From Streptomyces griseosporeus (GTDB lineage: Bacteria; Actinomycetota; Actinomycetes; Streptomycetales; Streptomycetaceae): a stretch of 64,000 bases of DNA. The notes beneath the pieces are model-generated. The model was given only the letters and a program-made list of their open reading frames with translations, did not search any database and was not told the DNA's origin. Position numbers and translations under genes: made by a program. Shown here piece after piece: positions 25,600-36,109 of the stretch; within the stretch, counting starts at the first letter, position 1, and each line of letters starts with the position of its first letter. The stretch lies in assembly GCF_014656055.1 (NCBI RefSeq), contig NZ_BNBR01000001.1, forward strand, positions 1,982,117 through 2,046,116, written 5' to 3'.

Positions 25600-27951
25600 T
25601 CAGGTGCGTAGTTGGAGTCCGTCGGCCGCCTCTTCGACCATGGCGAGGCCGAGGCGGCTGACCCGTACGGCGAACGGGGCGCCCGCGACTCTCAGGCCGG
25701 TGAAGCCGATCTCACCCAGGGGCGCGCTGCGCAGCGGGCGCAGGGTGACCGTCCCGGCGGGCGTGTCGGGGCGGATCCCGGCGAGCGTGGTCAGCAGCAG
25801 CACTCCGGCGGCGGCTGCTGTGGCCGCCGGGCGGCAGGCCGCCGGATGCGGCAGGGGGGCGGCACCGTCGATGCGCTGCTCGCCCCCGTACATCTCGGGC
25901 AGCCGGTGGCCGAAGTGTCCGGCGGCGGCCAGGGCGCCCCGCAGCAGGGAGCCGGCCTCCTTGTCGTAGCCGGCCGTGGCCAGGCCGGCCACCGCGAGGG
26001 CCGTCTCGTGGACACGTACGGCGCCGCTGCGGTGGCCGAACGGGTTGTGTCCGGCCTCTTTGGCGCCGAGTCCGCGCAGCCCCCAGCCGCTGTCCAGGGC
26101 GGGTCCGCCGAGGAGCCGAGCGAGCTGTTCGGTCCGCACCTTGTCGAGCAGGCCGGGGGCCATGGTTCCGCTGCCGAGCAGTCCGGTGTCGAGGAGGTGG
26201 ACTGCGGCGGCGCCGAGGTGCGGGACGAGGCGGCCGTCCGGGGCGCGTGCGGCGGCGGGCCGGCCGCCGCCGAGGTCGTCGATCCAGAAGTCCTCGCGGA
26301 ACGCCGCGCGCATCCGGCGCGCCCAGAGGCGTAGTTCCTCTCCCCCGGGTCTGCCGCAGGCGTCGAGCAGGTCGGCGCCGAGCAGGGCCGCGCGGTGGGC
26401 GTGGGCCTGGGTGTCGCAGCGGGCGGGGCCGAGAGGCTGCGGGTCGGGCAGATACGTGCCCTTCCCCACGGTGGTCAGCAGCCAGGTCAGGCACCGCTCG
26501 GCCGCCGGGAGCAGTTCGTCGAGGTCCCGCTCGGGCAGGCCCCAGCGGCGGGCCTCCGCCAGCAGGACGGGGAAGAGCAGCGTGGCCTCCGTGCCGGTGC
26601 AGCCCGGCGGCAGGTGGGGGCCCGCGTCCCGGAGCGGTCCCGGGATCATGCCGCATCGCGGCCCCGGTTCCCGCATCTGGGTGCGGGCGAGGGCGCGCAG
26701 GGTGCCGGCGGCGAGCCCGGTGCCCAGGGGGAGGGTCATGCGGGCGGCGGCGAGCGCCTCGGCCGGGGCGAGGCCGCACCGCCAGGGCGCGCCGGCGGCC
26801 AGGTAGGTGTCGGTGGGGTGGGCCGGGTCGCGCAGCAGCAGCGCCCGGAGGTCCTCGACGCTGGTGCGCAGCAGCGCCGGTACGGCGGGGTCGTCGCCGG
26901 TGGCCTCGGCGGTCGCCAGCGGGCTGGTCGCCGTACGGCCCGCGCTGCGCACCGGGGCCGCGCCGTCGGCCCGCACCCGCAGCTCGATGGTCGCGCTGCC
27001 GCCGGGAGGCAGCGCGAGGTCCCAGCGCAGCAGCCCCGCCGAGGCCAGCGCGTCCGAGGGCGGTGGATCGGCGGTGACCGAGGCCGCTCCGGCGGGGCCG
27101 GACCAGCGCAGGCCCGCGGCGCGGACGGTGGCGGGCAGTTCGGGGCCCGCGCTGCCCGCCGCGATCGCCGCCAGGTCCGCCAGATCGGTGCCCAGGGCGA
27201 CCTCCACCGGCAGACGCAGGGGGCGGCGGGCCGCGCTGTGCAGGGTGATGCGCTCCGTCCCGTCCGCACACCTATGGCGTTCCACGACGAGGTCCGGGTC
27301 CGGTCCGGCGTCCGGGGAGACGCGCAGGGTCCCCACGAAGCGGGTCGTGTCGGCGCCCGTCGTCCGGGCCTGCAGCGGGAGCGGTTCGCGCCCTGCGACC
27401 CGGAGCCGGCAGCGGGCGAGGAGGCGCCGGCCCGCACGGTAGAACCCCTCCAGCCCCCGGCCGGTCAGTTGTCCGTTGTCGGGGGAGATGGCGAGGCCGG
27501 GCAGGGCGATGCAGATCAACGCGTCGTGTGCGGGTGGGAGTTCGCCGTGGCGACGCGGTGGCGGGATCGGTGCCGGGGGTGGGGCACCGCGGGGTGGGGC
27601 GGGGGCCGGGCGGTGGGCGGAAGCCTGGGGCGGGGTGGGGGCTCGGTCGGACGGGGAGGCCTGAGGCGGGGCCGGGCGGTGCGCGGATGCCTCGGGGGGA
27701 ACCGGCGCCCGGTCGTACGCGGAAGCCTCCGGCGGGGGCGTGAACCGGTCCCCCGGCACCGCTGTGCGCCGGGCGCCGCGCGAGGCCGCTCCCGGCCCCG
27801 GAACCAGCCCCTGCGTCGGCCCTGGCGGTGCCTGACGTACGCCACCAGGCGCGATTGGGGGCAGGTCGCTGTCCGCGCCCGGAGGCGGGGCGGGCCGGCC
27901 GGTGCCGGGGCGGTCGTCGCGCCGGAGGGAGGGCGGATCGGGCTGCTGCAT
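25600..27951 (-). CDS. glycogen debranching-type glycosidase (amylo-alpha-1,6-glucosidase-like)
   Basis: 783 aa from the ATG at 27951, preceded by GAGGAAG. Residues 1-145 are a Pro/Ala-rich disordered extension with repeats around ASAHRPAP. Residues about 150-360 form the beta-rich N-terminal GDE domain (GLEGFYRAGRRLLARCRL). Residues about 370-750 form an (alpha/alpha)6 glycosidase domain resembling trehalase/debranching enzymes (LARTQM near GCTGTEATLLFP, KEAGHNPFGHRSGAVRVHETAL, RLPEMYGG). It probably acts on alpha-1,6 branches of glycogen-like glucans in the cytosol. Catalytic acids cannot be assigned confidently by eye. Confidence 0.75.
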   Translation of the reverse strand: MQQPDPPSLRRDDRPGTGRPAPPPGADSDLPPIAPGGVRQAPPGPTQGLVPGPGAASRGARRTAVPGDRFTPPPEASAYDRAPVPPEASAHRPAPPQASPSDRAPTPPQASAHRPAPAPPRGAPPPAPIPPPRRHGELPPAHDALICIALPGLAISPDNGQLTGRGLEGFYRAGRRLLARCRLRVAGREPLPLQARTTGADTTRFVGTLRVSPDAGPDPDLVVERHRCADGTERITLHSAARRPLRLPVEVALGTDLADLAAIAAGSAGPELPATVRAAGLRWSGPAGAASVTADPPPSDALASAGLLRWDLALPPGGSATIELRVRADGAAPVRSAGRTATSPLATAEATGDDPAVPALLRTSVEDLRALLLRDPAHPTDTYLAAGAPWRCGLAPAEALAAARMTLPLGTGLAAGTLRALARTQMREPGPRCGMIPGPLRDAGPHLPPGCTGTEATLLFPVLLAEARRWGLPERDLDELLPAAERCLTWLLTTVGKGTYLPDPQPLGPARCDTQAHAHRAALLGADLLDACGRPGGEELRLWARRMRAAFREDFWIDDLGGGRPAAARAPDGRLVPHLGAAAVHLLDTGLLGSGTMAPGLLDKVRTEQLARLLGGPALDSGWGLRGLGAKEAGHNPFGHRSGAVRVHETALAVAGLATAGYDKEAGSLLRGALAAAGHFGHRLPEMYGGEQRIDGAAPLPHPAACRPAATAAAAGVLLLTTLAGIRPDTPAGTVTLRPLRSAPLGEIGFTGLRVAGAPFAVRVSRLGLAMVEEAADGLQLRT
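27606..27736 (-). repeat. degenerate coding repeat in the glycosidase extension
   Basis: Imperfect units of about 36-39 bp encode PPEASAYDRAP, PPEASAHRPAP, PPQASPSDRAP and PPQASAHRPAP. The repeats are confined to the disordered N-terminal extension before the folded enzyme. Confidence 0.7.
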
Positions 27952-28276
27952 GCGGTGACTTCCTCGGCGCGCCGCACGCCTCGGGCGTGGTCGGCGCCGG
28001 GTCGAGGCCTGCGGCGGACAGGGGCGGTGCGGCGGCACGCCCGGTCCGGGCGCTCCGCCACTCAGGTGAACGGGGCGGGCCGCCTCAGGGTCACGCCCCT
28101 GCGGTGACGGTCCCACCGTTCGGCGGGACGGCGCCGGCGGACGGAGCGTGTGCGGCGGGTGCGGTACGGAGGCGCCTGTGGCGGCGTGGGGAGTCACCAC
28201 GTCCGCACCCCCTGTCCTTGCCGGCCGCGCCTCTCCTCGCCGTCGGCCGCGCGCCTTGCCCGGTGGTGGGCCCAGG
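27952..28276. other. intergenic region without supported gene
   Basis: 325 bp between two leftward genes. I see a G/C-rich sequence with no clear inverted repeat, RBS-start pair or AT-rich promoter apart from the glycosidase RBS itself. Confidence 0.4.
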
Positions 28277-30028
28277 TCATGCTCCTTCGCCTCCCTCTCC
28301 GGTCGCGGGAGGGGTGCCGTCCACGCCCGGGGAAAGCGGTCCCGGCCGACGTGCACCGCGTCGGCCGGTGCTCTTGCCCGAGGTGCGCGGCCCCGTGGGC
28401 TCCGGCCGCTCGGTGGAGGCGCGCCTGCCGGGTGCCGTCGACCGGGCGGAGGGGCCGGACTTTCCTCCGGACCTTCCTGCCGTATCCGCGCGCGAGGTTG
28501 CGGGACGCGGCGGTGCGTCCAGCATCTGTCCGCGCGGGCGGCGTCGACGGCGGGCCGGGGTCTCGGGCGCGTCGGCGGGGGACGGCGCGGGGGCCGTCGG
28601 GGGTTCGGGGCTGGGTTCGCAGGGGGGCTCGGCGATGGGCAAGGCCATGGGTTCGGCGCTGGGCTCGCCACTGGACCCGGCAACAGGATGGGCGATGGAC
28701 CGGGAGTCGAGTTCCAAGCGGGACTCGGAACCGGGCCCGGAGGAGGGTTCCGCCGCCGTCCCCCGCCCTCGCGTCCGGCGCTCCGTGCGCAGGCAGCGGC
28801 GCACGGACTCCGGGTCGAGGCCCTGGTTGAGGGCCTGGTGCAGGAGGCGGGCGAAGAGGTAGTCGGGGTCCGCGCCCAGGGCCATGGCGAGGGCCTCCCG
28901 AGCCTCGATGTCGTCGCCGGCCGACCAGGCGACCCAGCCCGCGAGGGTCAGGGGCGCCGCTGCGTGTTCGGCGTACGGCCCGACGCAGCGGCGGGCGAGG
29001 GCCCGCCAGAGGCGAAGGGCGGGGCCGGCCTCGGCGCCTTCCATCCACTCGGCGGCGCGGTCCCGGGTGGTGCGGTCCTGGAGGCCGAGAATCAGCCGCG
29101 CGGCCTCGTCGTGGGTGAGGAGGCCGTCGTCGCGCCGGTCCGCGGTGAGCGTGCCGGAGACGGGCGGGGCCTCGGCGTAGCGCCGGAGGATCCGCTCGGC
29201 CAGGGCGAGTGTCTCCTCTGCGACCCGTGCGCCCTCGGTCTCGTCGAGCATCCGCCGGACCAGCGCCAGGCCGGCGGTGTCGAGGGCGACCTCCTGCTCC
29301 AGGGCGGCGGTGTGCTCCCAGGGGAGCAGGCGGGCCCGCAGCTCGCGGAGGGTGCCGCGGACCTGGATGCCCGCGTAGGCGGCGGCCGCGGCCAGCACGG
29401 ACGTGCCCGGCAGGCCCATGGGGAGGCCTTCCGGCGGGCAGCAGGCCTCGCCGGAACAGCAGTACGACCAGAAACGGCCGTCCGAGATGCACAGGGCCTC
29501 GACGACGGGTACGTCGAGGAGGCCGCACTCGACGCGGAGCTGGTGGGCGAGGGGTCCGAGCCGTTCCCTGACCTGTCGGCCGGTCTCCCCCTCGGCCGGT
29601 TCCTGGCAGACGTACGCGACCAGTTGCTCGGGGCGGGCGCCCCGGCGTTCGCTGCCGGTCACGAGTCCGTGCGCGAGCTGGCGGACGGCGGCCGTCCAGT
29701 CGGCGGGGTTCGGCGGGATGCCGACCCGCGCCCGGCCGCCGAACCGGCCACGGCCGTCGTTGTTGTGGAGCGCGACGAGGACGATGCTGTCCTCGGGTCG
29801 GTAGCCGAGCAGGTAGGGCAGGGCGTCGGCCAGCTCGGAGGCGGTGCGCAGGGTCACCTGACAGGGTTCGGCCGGGCCCGGCAGTCCCGGGAACGCGTCG
29901 TGCGCCGGGAGGTCGGCCGCGTCGGCGACACCGCTCCGGTGGTAGTAGCCGGTGCTGTCGCCGCTGTCCACATACCCGGCGCTTTCGCCGTTTTCGAAGG
30001 AACCAGTGGTTTCGCCGTGATTCGTCAT
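28277..30028 (-). CDS. DUF4192 protein with long disordered tail
   Basis: 583 aa from the ATG at 30028, with a weak RBS. After a Gly/Ser/Tyr-rich head, residues about 55-400 match the actinobacterial DUF4192 domain: LADALPYLLGYRPEDSIVLVAL, ARVGIP, and a Cys-rich motif FWSYCCSGEACCPPEG. The rest is a Pro/Ser/Glu- then Arg-rich disordered tail. DUF4192 proteins are widespread in actinomycetes and of unknown function. The neighbour upstream is a RecQ-like helicase on the same strand with a 113-bp gap, so joint transcription is possible but unproven. Confidence 0.8.
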   Translation of the reverse strand: MTNHGETTGSFENGESAGYVDSGDSTGYYHRSGVADAADLPAHDAFPGLPGPAEPCQVTLRTASELADALPYLLGYRPEDSIVLVALHNNDGRGRFGGRARVGIPPNPADWTAAVRQLAHGLVTGSERRGARPEQLVAYVCQEPAEGETGRQVRERLGPLAHQLRVECGLLDVPVVEALCISDGRFWSYCCSGEACCPPEGLPMGLPGTSVLAAAAAYAGIQVRGTLRELRARLLPWEHTAALEQEVALDTAGLALVRRMLDETEGARVAEETLALAERILRRYAEAPPVSGTLTADRRDDGLLTHDEAARLILGLQDRTTRDRAAEWMEGAEAGPALRLWRALARRCVGPYAEHAAAPLTLAGWVAWSAGDDIEAREALAMALGADPDYLFARLLHQALNQGLDPESVRRCLRTERRTRGRGTAAEPSSGPGSESRLELDSRSIAHPVAGSSGEPSAEPMALPIAEPPCEPSPEPPTAPAPSPADAPETPARRRRRPRGQMLDAPPRPATSRADTAGRSGGKSGPSARSTAPGRRASTERPEPTGPRTSGKSTGRRGARRPGPLSPGVDGTPPATGEGGEGA

Positions 30029-30141
30029 GCCCCGACGATCTCGCGGAAGCGAATCTTCCGCTTGGGCCTGTGGATAACTCCCGTCGAGGGCACGTCAAAC
30101 ACCCCGCTCACACCCACGGCTCACGCCGCTCACACCACGCC

Positions 30142-32301
<2,160 letters not shown>

Positions 32302-32668
32302 GCCCCCATGCAACCCGATACCGGGGGCCACCGCCCAATCGCGCCGGCCGAGGCGAGCCCTTACGGTCCTGGGCGCGGCCCGCGCGCGAAGGCGGCCCTC
32401 TGTACGCACGCGGTCCGCCGGGGTAGAACGTGCGGTGCGCTGTCGCCGCACGCATCACCGGGCGTCTCACCGGGCAGGGATATACAACACCGACCACCGC
32501 ATACCGGTCGTCGGCCCCAATTGCTCGTTGCCGCATCCCAGTTCGGCAGGAAGAATTGAGGTCCGCTCCCCCGCGCGGTTCCGCCCGTGATCAGGCAGGG
32601 CTCCGCTGTGGTGCGCTCCCCCGAATCCGACCCGCCCGCTGCGCGGGCGCGTAGCCGAAGGGAGGAAC
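32302..32668. other. intergenic region between divergent recQ-like gene and small hypothetical gene
   Basis: 367 bp. I see AT-rich TATACAAC near 32482 and AGAATTGAG near 32550, which may be promoter elements for the rightward gene, and GCCCGCTGCGCGGGC near 32633. There is no SOS box and no supported gene. Confidence 0.4.
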
Positions 32669-33289
32669 GTGACCTTCGGATTCGCTCCGTCCTCGGCGGC
32701 ATCCTTGTCGACGTCCGCGTCCGCCGCTTCCGCCAGCCGCCTGCTCGAACCCGCCGAATGGGCCGCCGCGGGAATCCCTCTGCTGCGCAACCCCCGCGAG
32801 GTGGTCAGCGGGCTGCACACCCGGCATCATCCGAAGCCGGCGACCGCCGTGGTGGCCGTCCTCGACCCGGAGGAGCGACTGCTGGCGAGCGCGTCCTTCA
32901 TCCGGCGCCCGGCCCCGGCCGACGGCTGGATGTTCCGCAACGCGCTCCTGTCCCAGCTGCGCCGGGTCATCCCGCACGACCTGCGGCGCCGCACACCCGT
33001 GCGCACCGCCGTACTGCTCTACTGCCGGGAGGGCGACGCGCGCTGGACGGAGGAGGACGGCGCGTGGATGTGGGGGCTCCGAGACGCCTGCACACTGCAC
33101 GGGCTGCGCTGCGGGGCGTACATCACGCTGACCCGGGACGGCTGGCAGGTGCTCGGTGAGGGCCGCGGCGGCCGACGGCCCCACGCGGACTCCGCCCCCG
33201 AGCCCTTCGCCACGTCGCAGTCCCCGGCGCCGCTGCCGCGCACCGGCGGTGCCGCGTCGGAGGTACTGCGCCGCGCGGCCGCCCGCTGA
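32669..33289 (+). CDS. conserved hypothetical protein, 206 aa
   Basis: GTG start after GGGAGG at good spacing. After a Ser/Ala-rich head, residues 25-165 look like a compact alpha/beta domain: HPKPATAVVAVLDPEERLL, RRTPVRTAVLLYCREGD, WGLRDACTLHGLRCGAYITL. The tail is disordered. Alternating buried strands and a Cys-rich turn suggest an enzyme or nuclease-like fold, but I recognise no motif. The function is unknown. It is monocistronic and divergent from the RecQ-like helicase. Confidence 0.75.
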   Translation: MTFGFAPSSAASLSTSASAASASRLLEPAEWAAAGIPLLRNPREVVSGLHTRHHPKPATAVVAVLDPEERLLASASFIRRPAPADGWMFRNALLSQLRRVIPHDLRRRTPVRTAVLLYCREGDARWTEEDGAWMWGLRDACTLHGLRCGAYITLTRDGWQVLGEGRGGRRPHADSAPEPFATSQSPAPLPRTGGAASEVLRRAAAR

Positions 33290-33776
33290 CCGCGTCCACG
33301 CGGGCTGCCACGCCGATACGCCTCCGGCGGAACGTTTCGCCAGCCTCGCGCCGAGCCTCGGATTCCGCGCTTCCACGCTTCCGCCTTCCACGCTTCCGCC
33401 TTCCGCGGTTCCGCCTTCCGCGCCTCCGTGCCGGACAGCCGTCCCGCCGAGCGCCGACTCCCCAGGCACGCGCCAAGCGCACGCCGGGCACGCGCCGCCG
33501 GCGACGCCAAAGGCCGGGCCCAGGCCAGGCCACCTGCCCGCCCGCCGACCGCCCGGCGACTCAGCCGTACGGCAACCCAGCCGTCACCGCGACCCAGCCG
33601 TCACGACGCACCCGTACGGCCTCACAGACGCCGAACCCCCGAACGGCACGCACGCGCACACGCCGCACCACCACCGCACGACCTCCGGCGGCGCTCACCG
33701 GGCCCCTGCAGGCATGCCCGGACGGGCACCCCGCGGAGAACCGCGGAGAACCGAACGCCTCTGGGGCAGGAACGCC
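33290..33776. other. low-complexity intergenic region
   Basis: 487 bp without a supported gene. It includes four copies of a 15-bp repeat (33370-33429) and a 10-bp direct repeat CCGCGGAGAA twice near 33731-33750. Open frames here are proline/arginine-rich and have no RBS. Confidence 0.5.
33370..33429. repeat. 15-bp tandem repeat, four copies
   Basis: Units of CTTCCACGCTTCCGC: two perfect copies (33370-33399), then CTTCCGCGGTTCCGC and CTTCCGCGCCTCCGT. It is non-coding, lies between convergent genes and is a candidate strain-typing minisatellite. Confidence 0.85.
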
Positions 33777-34409
33777 TCAGACGCCCGCGCCCAGCACCGA
33801 GTTGATCTGCTGCGGGTCACCGCAGACGATCAGCAGGGCGCCGGCCTTGCTGTGGGCGAGCGACAGGGCGGTCGCGGCCGCCGCGTCGCTGCCGCCGTTG
33901 ACGGCGACGACGACCACGGGGCGGGAGGCGGCACGGCCGGCCACGGCGGCATCGGCGTAGAAGACGTCGTCGCGTGCGTCGTGCTGCGCCCAGTAGGAGG
34001 CGTCGCCGAAGGACAGCTCGTGGGTGGCCCAGGGGTGCTGTTCGCCGGTGGTGACGACCAGGACGTCACCGGGGGCGCGACCGGAGTCGAGGAGCAGGTC
34101 CACGGCTTCCTCGGCCGCGTCCAGCGCGCCCTCGGCGGAGGCCGGGATCAGCTGGATCTGCGCGGACGCCGGGGCGTCGGCGGAGGGAGCGGGGCCCGTC
34201 GGACCGGGGTGCGGAGCGGCGACGTCACGGGGCGTGCGCTGCACCGGCGGGGTGGGGCGGAGGGGGCCGGGCCGGCCTGGACGCGGCGGGGCCGCGGGGC
34301 GGGGGCCGGGTACGGGGCGAGGGGTCGGCGCGGTGCGGCCACTGGCCGGGGTGGCGCGGGGACCCTGGGCACTCTCGTGAATCTGAGGCTCCTCGGGAAT
34401 GAGAGGCAT
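33777..34409 (-). CDS. conserved hypothetical protein with Pro-rich head, 210 aa
   Basis: ATG at 34409. Residues 1-85 are Pro/Arg-rich and disordered. The folded part (86-210) includes VLVVTTGEQHPWATHELSFGD, DDVFYADAAVAG, VVVVAVNGGSD and LIVCGDPQQINSVLG. It reads like the C-terminal, ligand-binding-free half of an SF1-type helicase domain (compare the 2A fold and GDxxQ motif), but no ATPase motifs I or II are present. It may be a domesticated helicase domain acting as a binding module. AT-rich GATATTTATC precedes the start and may be part of the promoter. Confidence 0.65.
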   Translation of the reverse strand: MPLIPEEPQIHESAQGPRATPASGRTAPTPRPVPGPRPAAPPRPGRPGPLRPTPPVQRTPRDVAAPHPGPTGPAPSADAPASAQIQLIPASAEGALDAAEEAVDLLLDSGRAPGDVLVVTTGEQHPWATHELSFGDASYWAQHDARDDVFYADAAVAGRAASRPVVVVAVNGGSDAAAATALSLAHSKAGALLIVCGDPQQINSVLGAGV

Positions 34410-34477
34410 GAGCTGATATTTATCAAACGTTGGTGCGGCTCACGTGAACGGGTGGCACGTGAGTGCGGGCGGAACGG

Positions 34478-35179
34478 TCAGAAATCGAAGCCGAGCTGGC
34501 CCTCGATCGCCGGAACGCGTTCTTCCGCCCAGCTGCGGGCCTTCTTGAGGTGCCGCCACTGGGGCAGCGCATCAAGATACGCCCACGACAACCGGTGGTA
34601 GGGGGTGGGGCCCCACTCCTCCAGTGCGGCCTTGTGCACCGGCGACGGGTATCCGGCGTTGTCCGCAAAACCGAAGTGTGCATGTTCGCTGCCCAGTTCG
34701 GCCATCATTTTGTCGCGTTCGACCTTCGCGATCACCGAGGCCGCCGCGACCGCCACACAGGACTGGTCACCCTTGATCACCGTCCGGACCCGCCAGGGGT
34801 TGCCGAGGTAGTCGTGCTTCCCGTCGAGGATCACGGCGTCCGGGCGGACCGGCAGCGCGTCCAGCGCGCGGACGGCCGCGAGCCGCAGGGCCGCCGTCAT
34901 CCCCATGTCGTCGATCTCCTCGGGCGAGGCGTGCCCGAGGGCGTACGACGTCACCCATGTCTGGAGTATCTCGGCGAGCGCCGAACGCCGTTTGATGGTG
35001 AGGAGCTTGGAGTCGGTGAGTCCCTCGGGGGGCCGGCGCAGTCCGGTGACCGCCGCGCACACGGTGACGGGACCGGCCCAGGCACCGCGCCCCACCTCGT
35101 CGACACCTGCGATGATCTTCGCTCCGGTCGTGGCGCGCAGGGAGCGCTCGACGGCGTGAGTAGGTGCTTCGTACGGCAT
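34478..35179 (-). CDS. rnhB: ribonuclease HII
   Basis: 233 aa. The active-site motif is [10 protein letters not shown] (Asp27, Glu28), where most bacteria have DEVGRGPLAG. The other carboxylates are in [11 protein letters not shown] and AKVERDKMM. It removes single ribonucleotides and RNA primers from DNA, in the cytosol. The gene is leftward, between a hypothetical gene and the TetR regulator, with no overlap. Length is normal for actinobacteria. Confidence 0.95.
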   Translation of the reverse strand: MPYEAPTHAVERSLRATTGAKIIAGVDEVGRGAWAGPVTVCAAVTGLRRPPEGLTDSKLLTIKRRSALAEILQTWVTSYALGHASPEEIDDMGMTAALRLAAVRALDALPVRPDAVILDGKHDYLGNPWRVRTVIKGDQSCVAVAAASVIAKVERDKMMAELGSEHAHFGFADNAGYPSPVHKAALEEWGPTPYHRLSWAYLDALPQWRHLKKARSWAEERVPAIEGQLGFDF

Positions 35180-35261
35180 GGCGCCCTTAGCGTACGCCGC
35201 CCGGATCGGCGCGCGACACCCCGGTTTCCCGCAGCCGGCGCCGACCCCTCGCGCGGGCCGC

Positions 35262-35885
35262 TCAGGGGCTGTCCGGACGCAGCAGCGGCAGCATCAGGCG
35301 GTCGACCATCTCGTCGATCTCCTCGTCACTCCATTCGCTGCCGCACATCTTTGAGCGGTACATCATCATGGCTGGGGCGGCATCCAGCACATAGCTGTTC
35401 AGGGCGTCCGGCCGCACTTCTCCCCGCTCGATTCCCCGCTCTATGACGTCCCGGAGCAGTTTGATGGTCGGCTCGACGACCCCTTCGACGATCACGCCAT
35501 GGAAGCGCTCGACCTGCACGGGATCGCATTCGTGAATGACGGAGCGGAGTGCGAAACCGGGGCGTGAGTACATCGCGTCACGCGCCCTCCGGCACAGCGC
35601 CACCAGGTCCGCGCGCACGCTGCCCAGATCCGGTGCCGCCTCGAAGGAGGGCAGCCCCGCCTGCAACGCGTCGGCGACGAGGTCCTCCTTGGAGGGCCAG
35701 CGCCGGTAGACCGCCGCCTTGCCGGTCTGGGCGCCGGCGGCGACGCCCTCCATCGTCAGGCCTTTCCAGCCGACGGTGCTGAGCTGCTCCAGGGCGGCAT
35801 CCAGGATCGCGCGCTCGAGGACGGCGCCGCGCCGGCGGGGGGAGGCCGCCTGAGCGGAGGCGGGCGTCCAGCGCGAAGTAACCAT
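35262..35885 (-). CDS. TetR-family repressor of the adjacent MFS exporter
   Basis: 207 aa from the ATG at 35885, preceded by CAGGAGAC. The HTH is [31 protein letters not shown] (about 45-75). The C-terminal helical domain ([45 protein letters not shown]) would bind the inducing drug. It is divergent from an EmrB-type exporter and shares with it two 20-bp palindromes, the classic drug-responsive repressor arrangement. Confidence 0.93.
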   Translation of the reverse strand: MVTSRWTPASAQAASPRRRGAVLERAILDAALEQLSTVGWKGLTMEGVAAGAQTGKAAVYRRWPSKEDLVADALQAGLPSFEAAPDLGSVRADLVALCRRARDAMYSRPGFALRSVIHECDPVQVERFHGVIVEGVVEPTIKLLRDVIERGIERGEVRPDALNSYVLDAAPAMMMYRSKMCGSEWSDEEIDEMVDRLMLPLLRPDSP

Positions 35886-36019
35886 CTGAGTGTCTCCTGC
35901 GGACGGATACAGCGGATGTCCGGGGGAGCGGACTTCCGGGGCGGACTTTCCGGGACGGATTTCAGGGGATCGGACCAGGACGCGAGGGCGGCGGGGGACA
36001 CGCCGGACCATCACATCTA

Positions 36020-36039
36020 AGTGAACGGTTGCGTTCACT
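36020..36039. promoter_or_regulatory. TetR operator 1
   Basis: AGTGAACGGTTGCGTTCACT: AGTGAAC/GTTCACT arms with a 6-bp centre. Nearer to the TetR gene. The same arms occur in operator 2. Confidence 0.8.
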
Positions 36040-36066
36040 AACGAGGCTCACTACCGTGGTCGTGAC

Positions 36067-36086
36067 AGTGAACGCGAGCGTTCACT
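36067..36086. promoter_or_regulatory. TetR operator 2
   Basis: AGTGAACGCGAGCGTTCACT: a 9-bp arm palindrome with a 2-bp centre, 24 bp before the GTG of the exporter. Its centre is 47 bp from that of operator 1. Confidence 0.85.
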
Positions 36087-36109
36087 AAGCAACTCGTGGG
36101 GGATCCATC

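Noticed and set aside
33428..33805. Gene in the gap before 33777
   Set aside because: The translation is Arg/Pro/Ala-rich with no RBS, and part is made by the 10- and 15-bp repeats.
36067..36086. SOS box in GAAC...GTTC of the exporter promoter
   Set aside because: The spacing is wrong for LexA and the arms match the neighbouring TetR operator instead.
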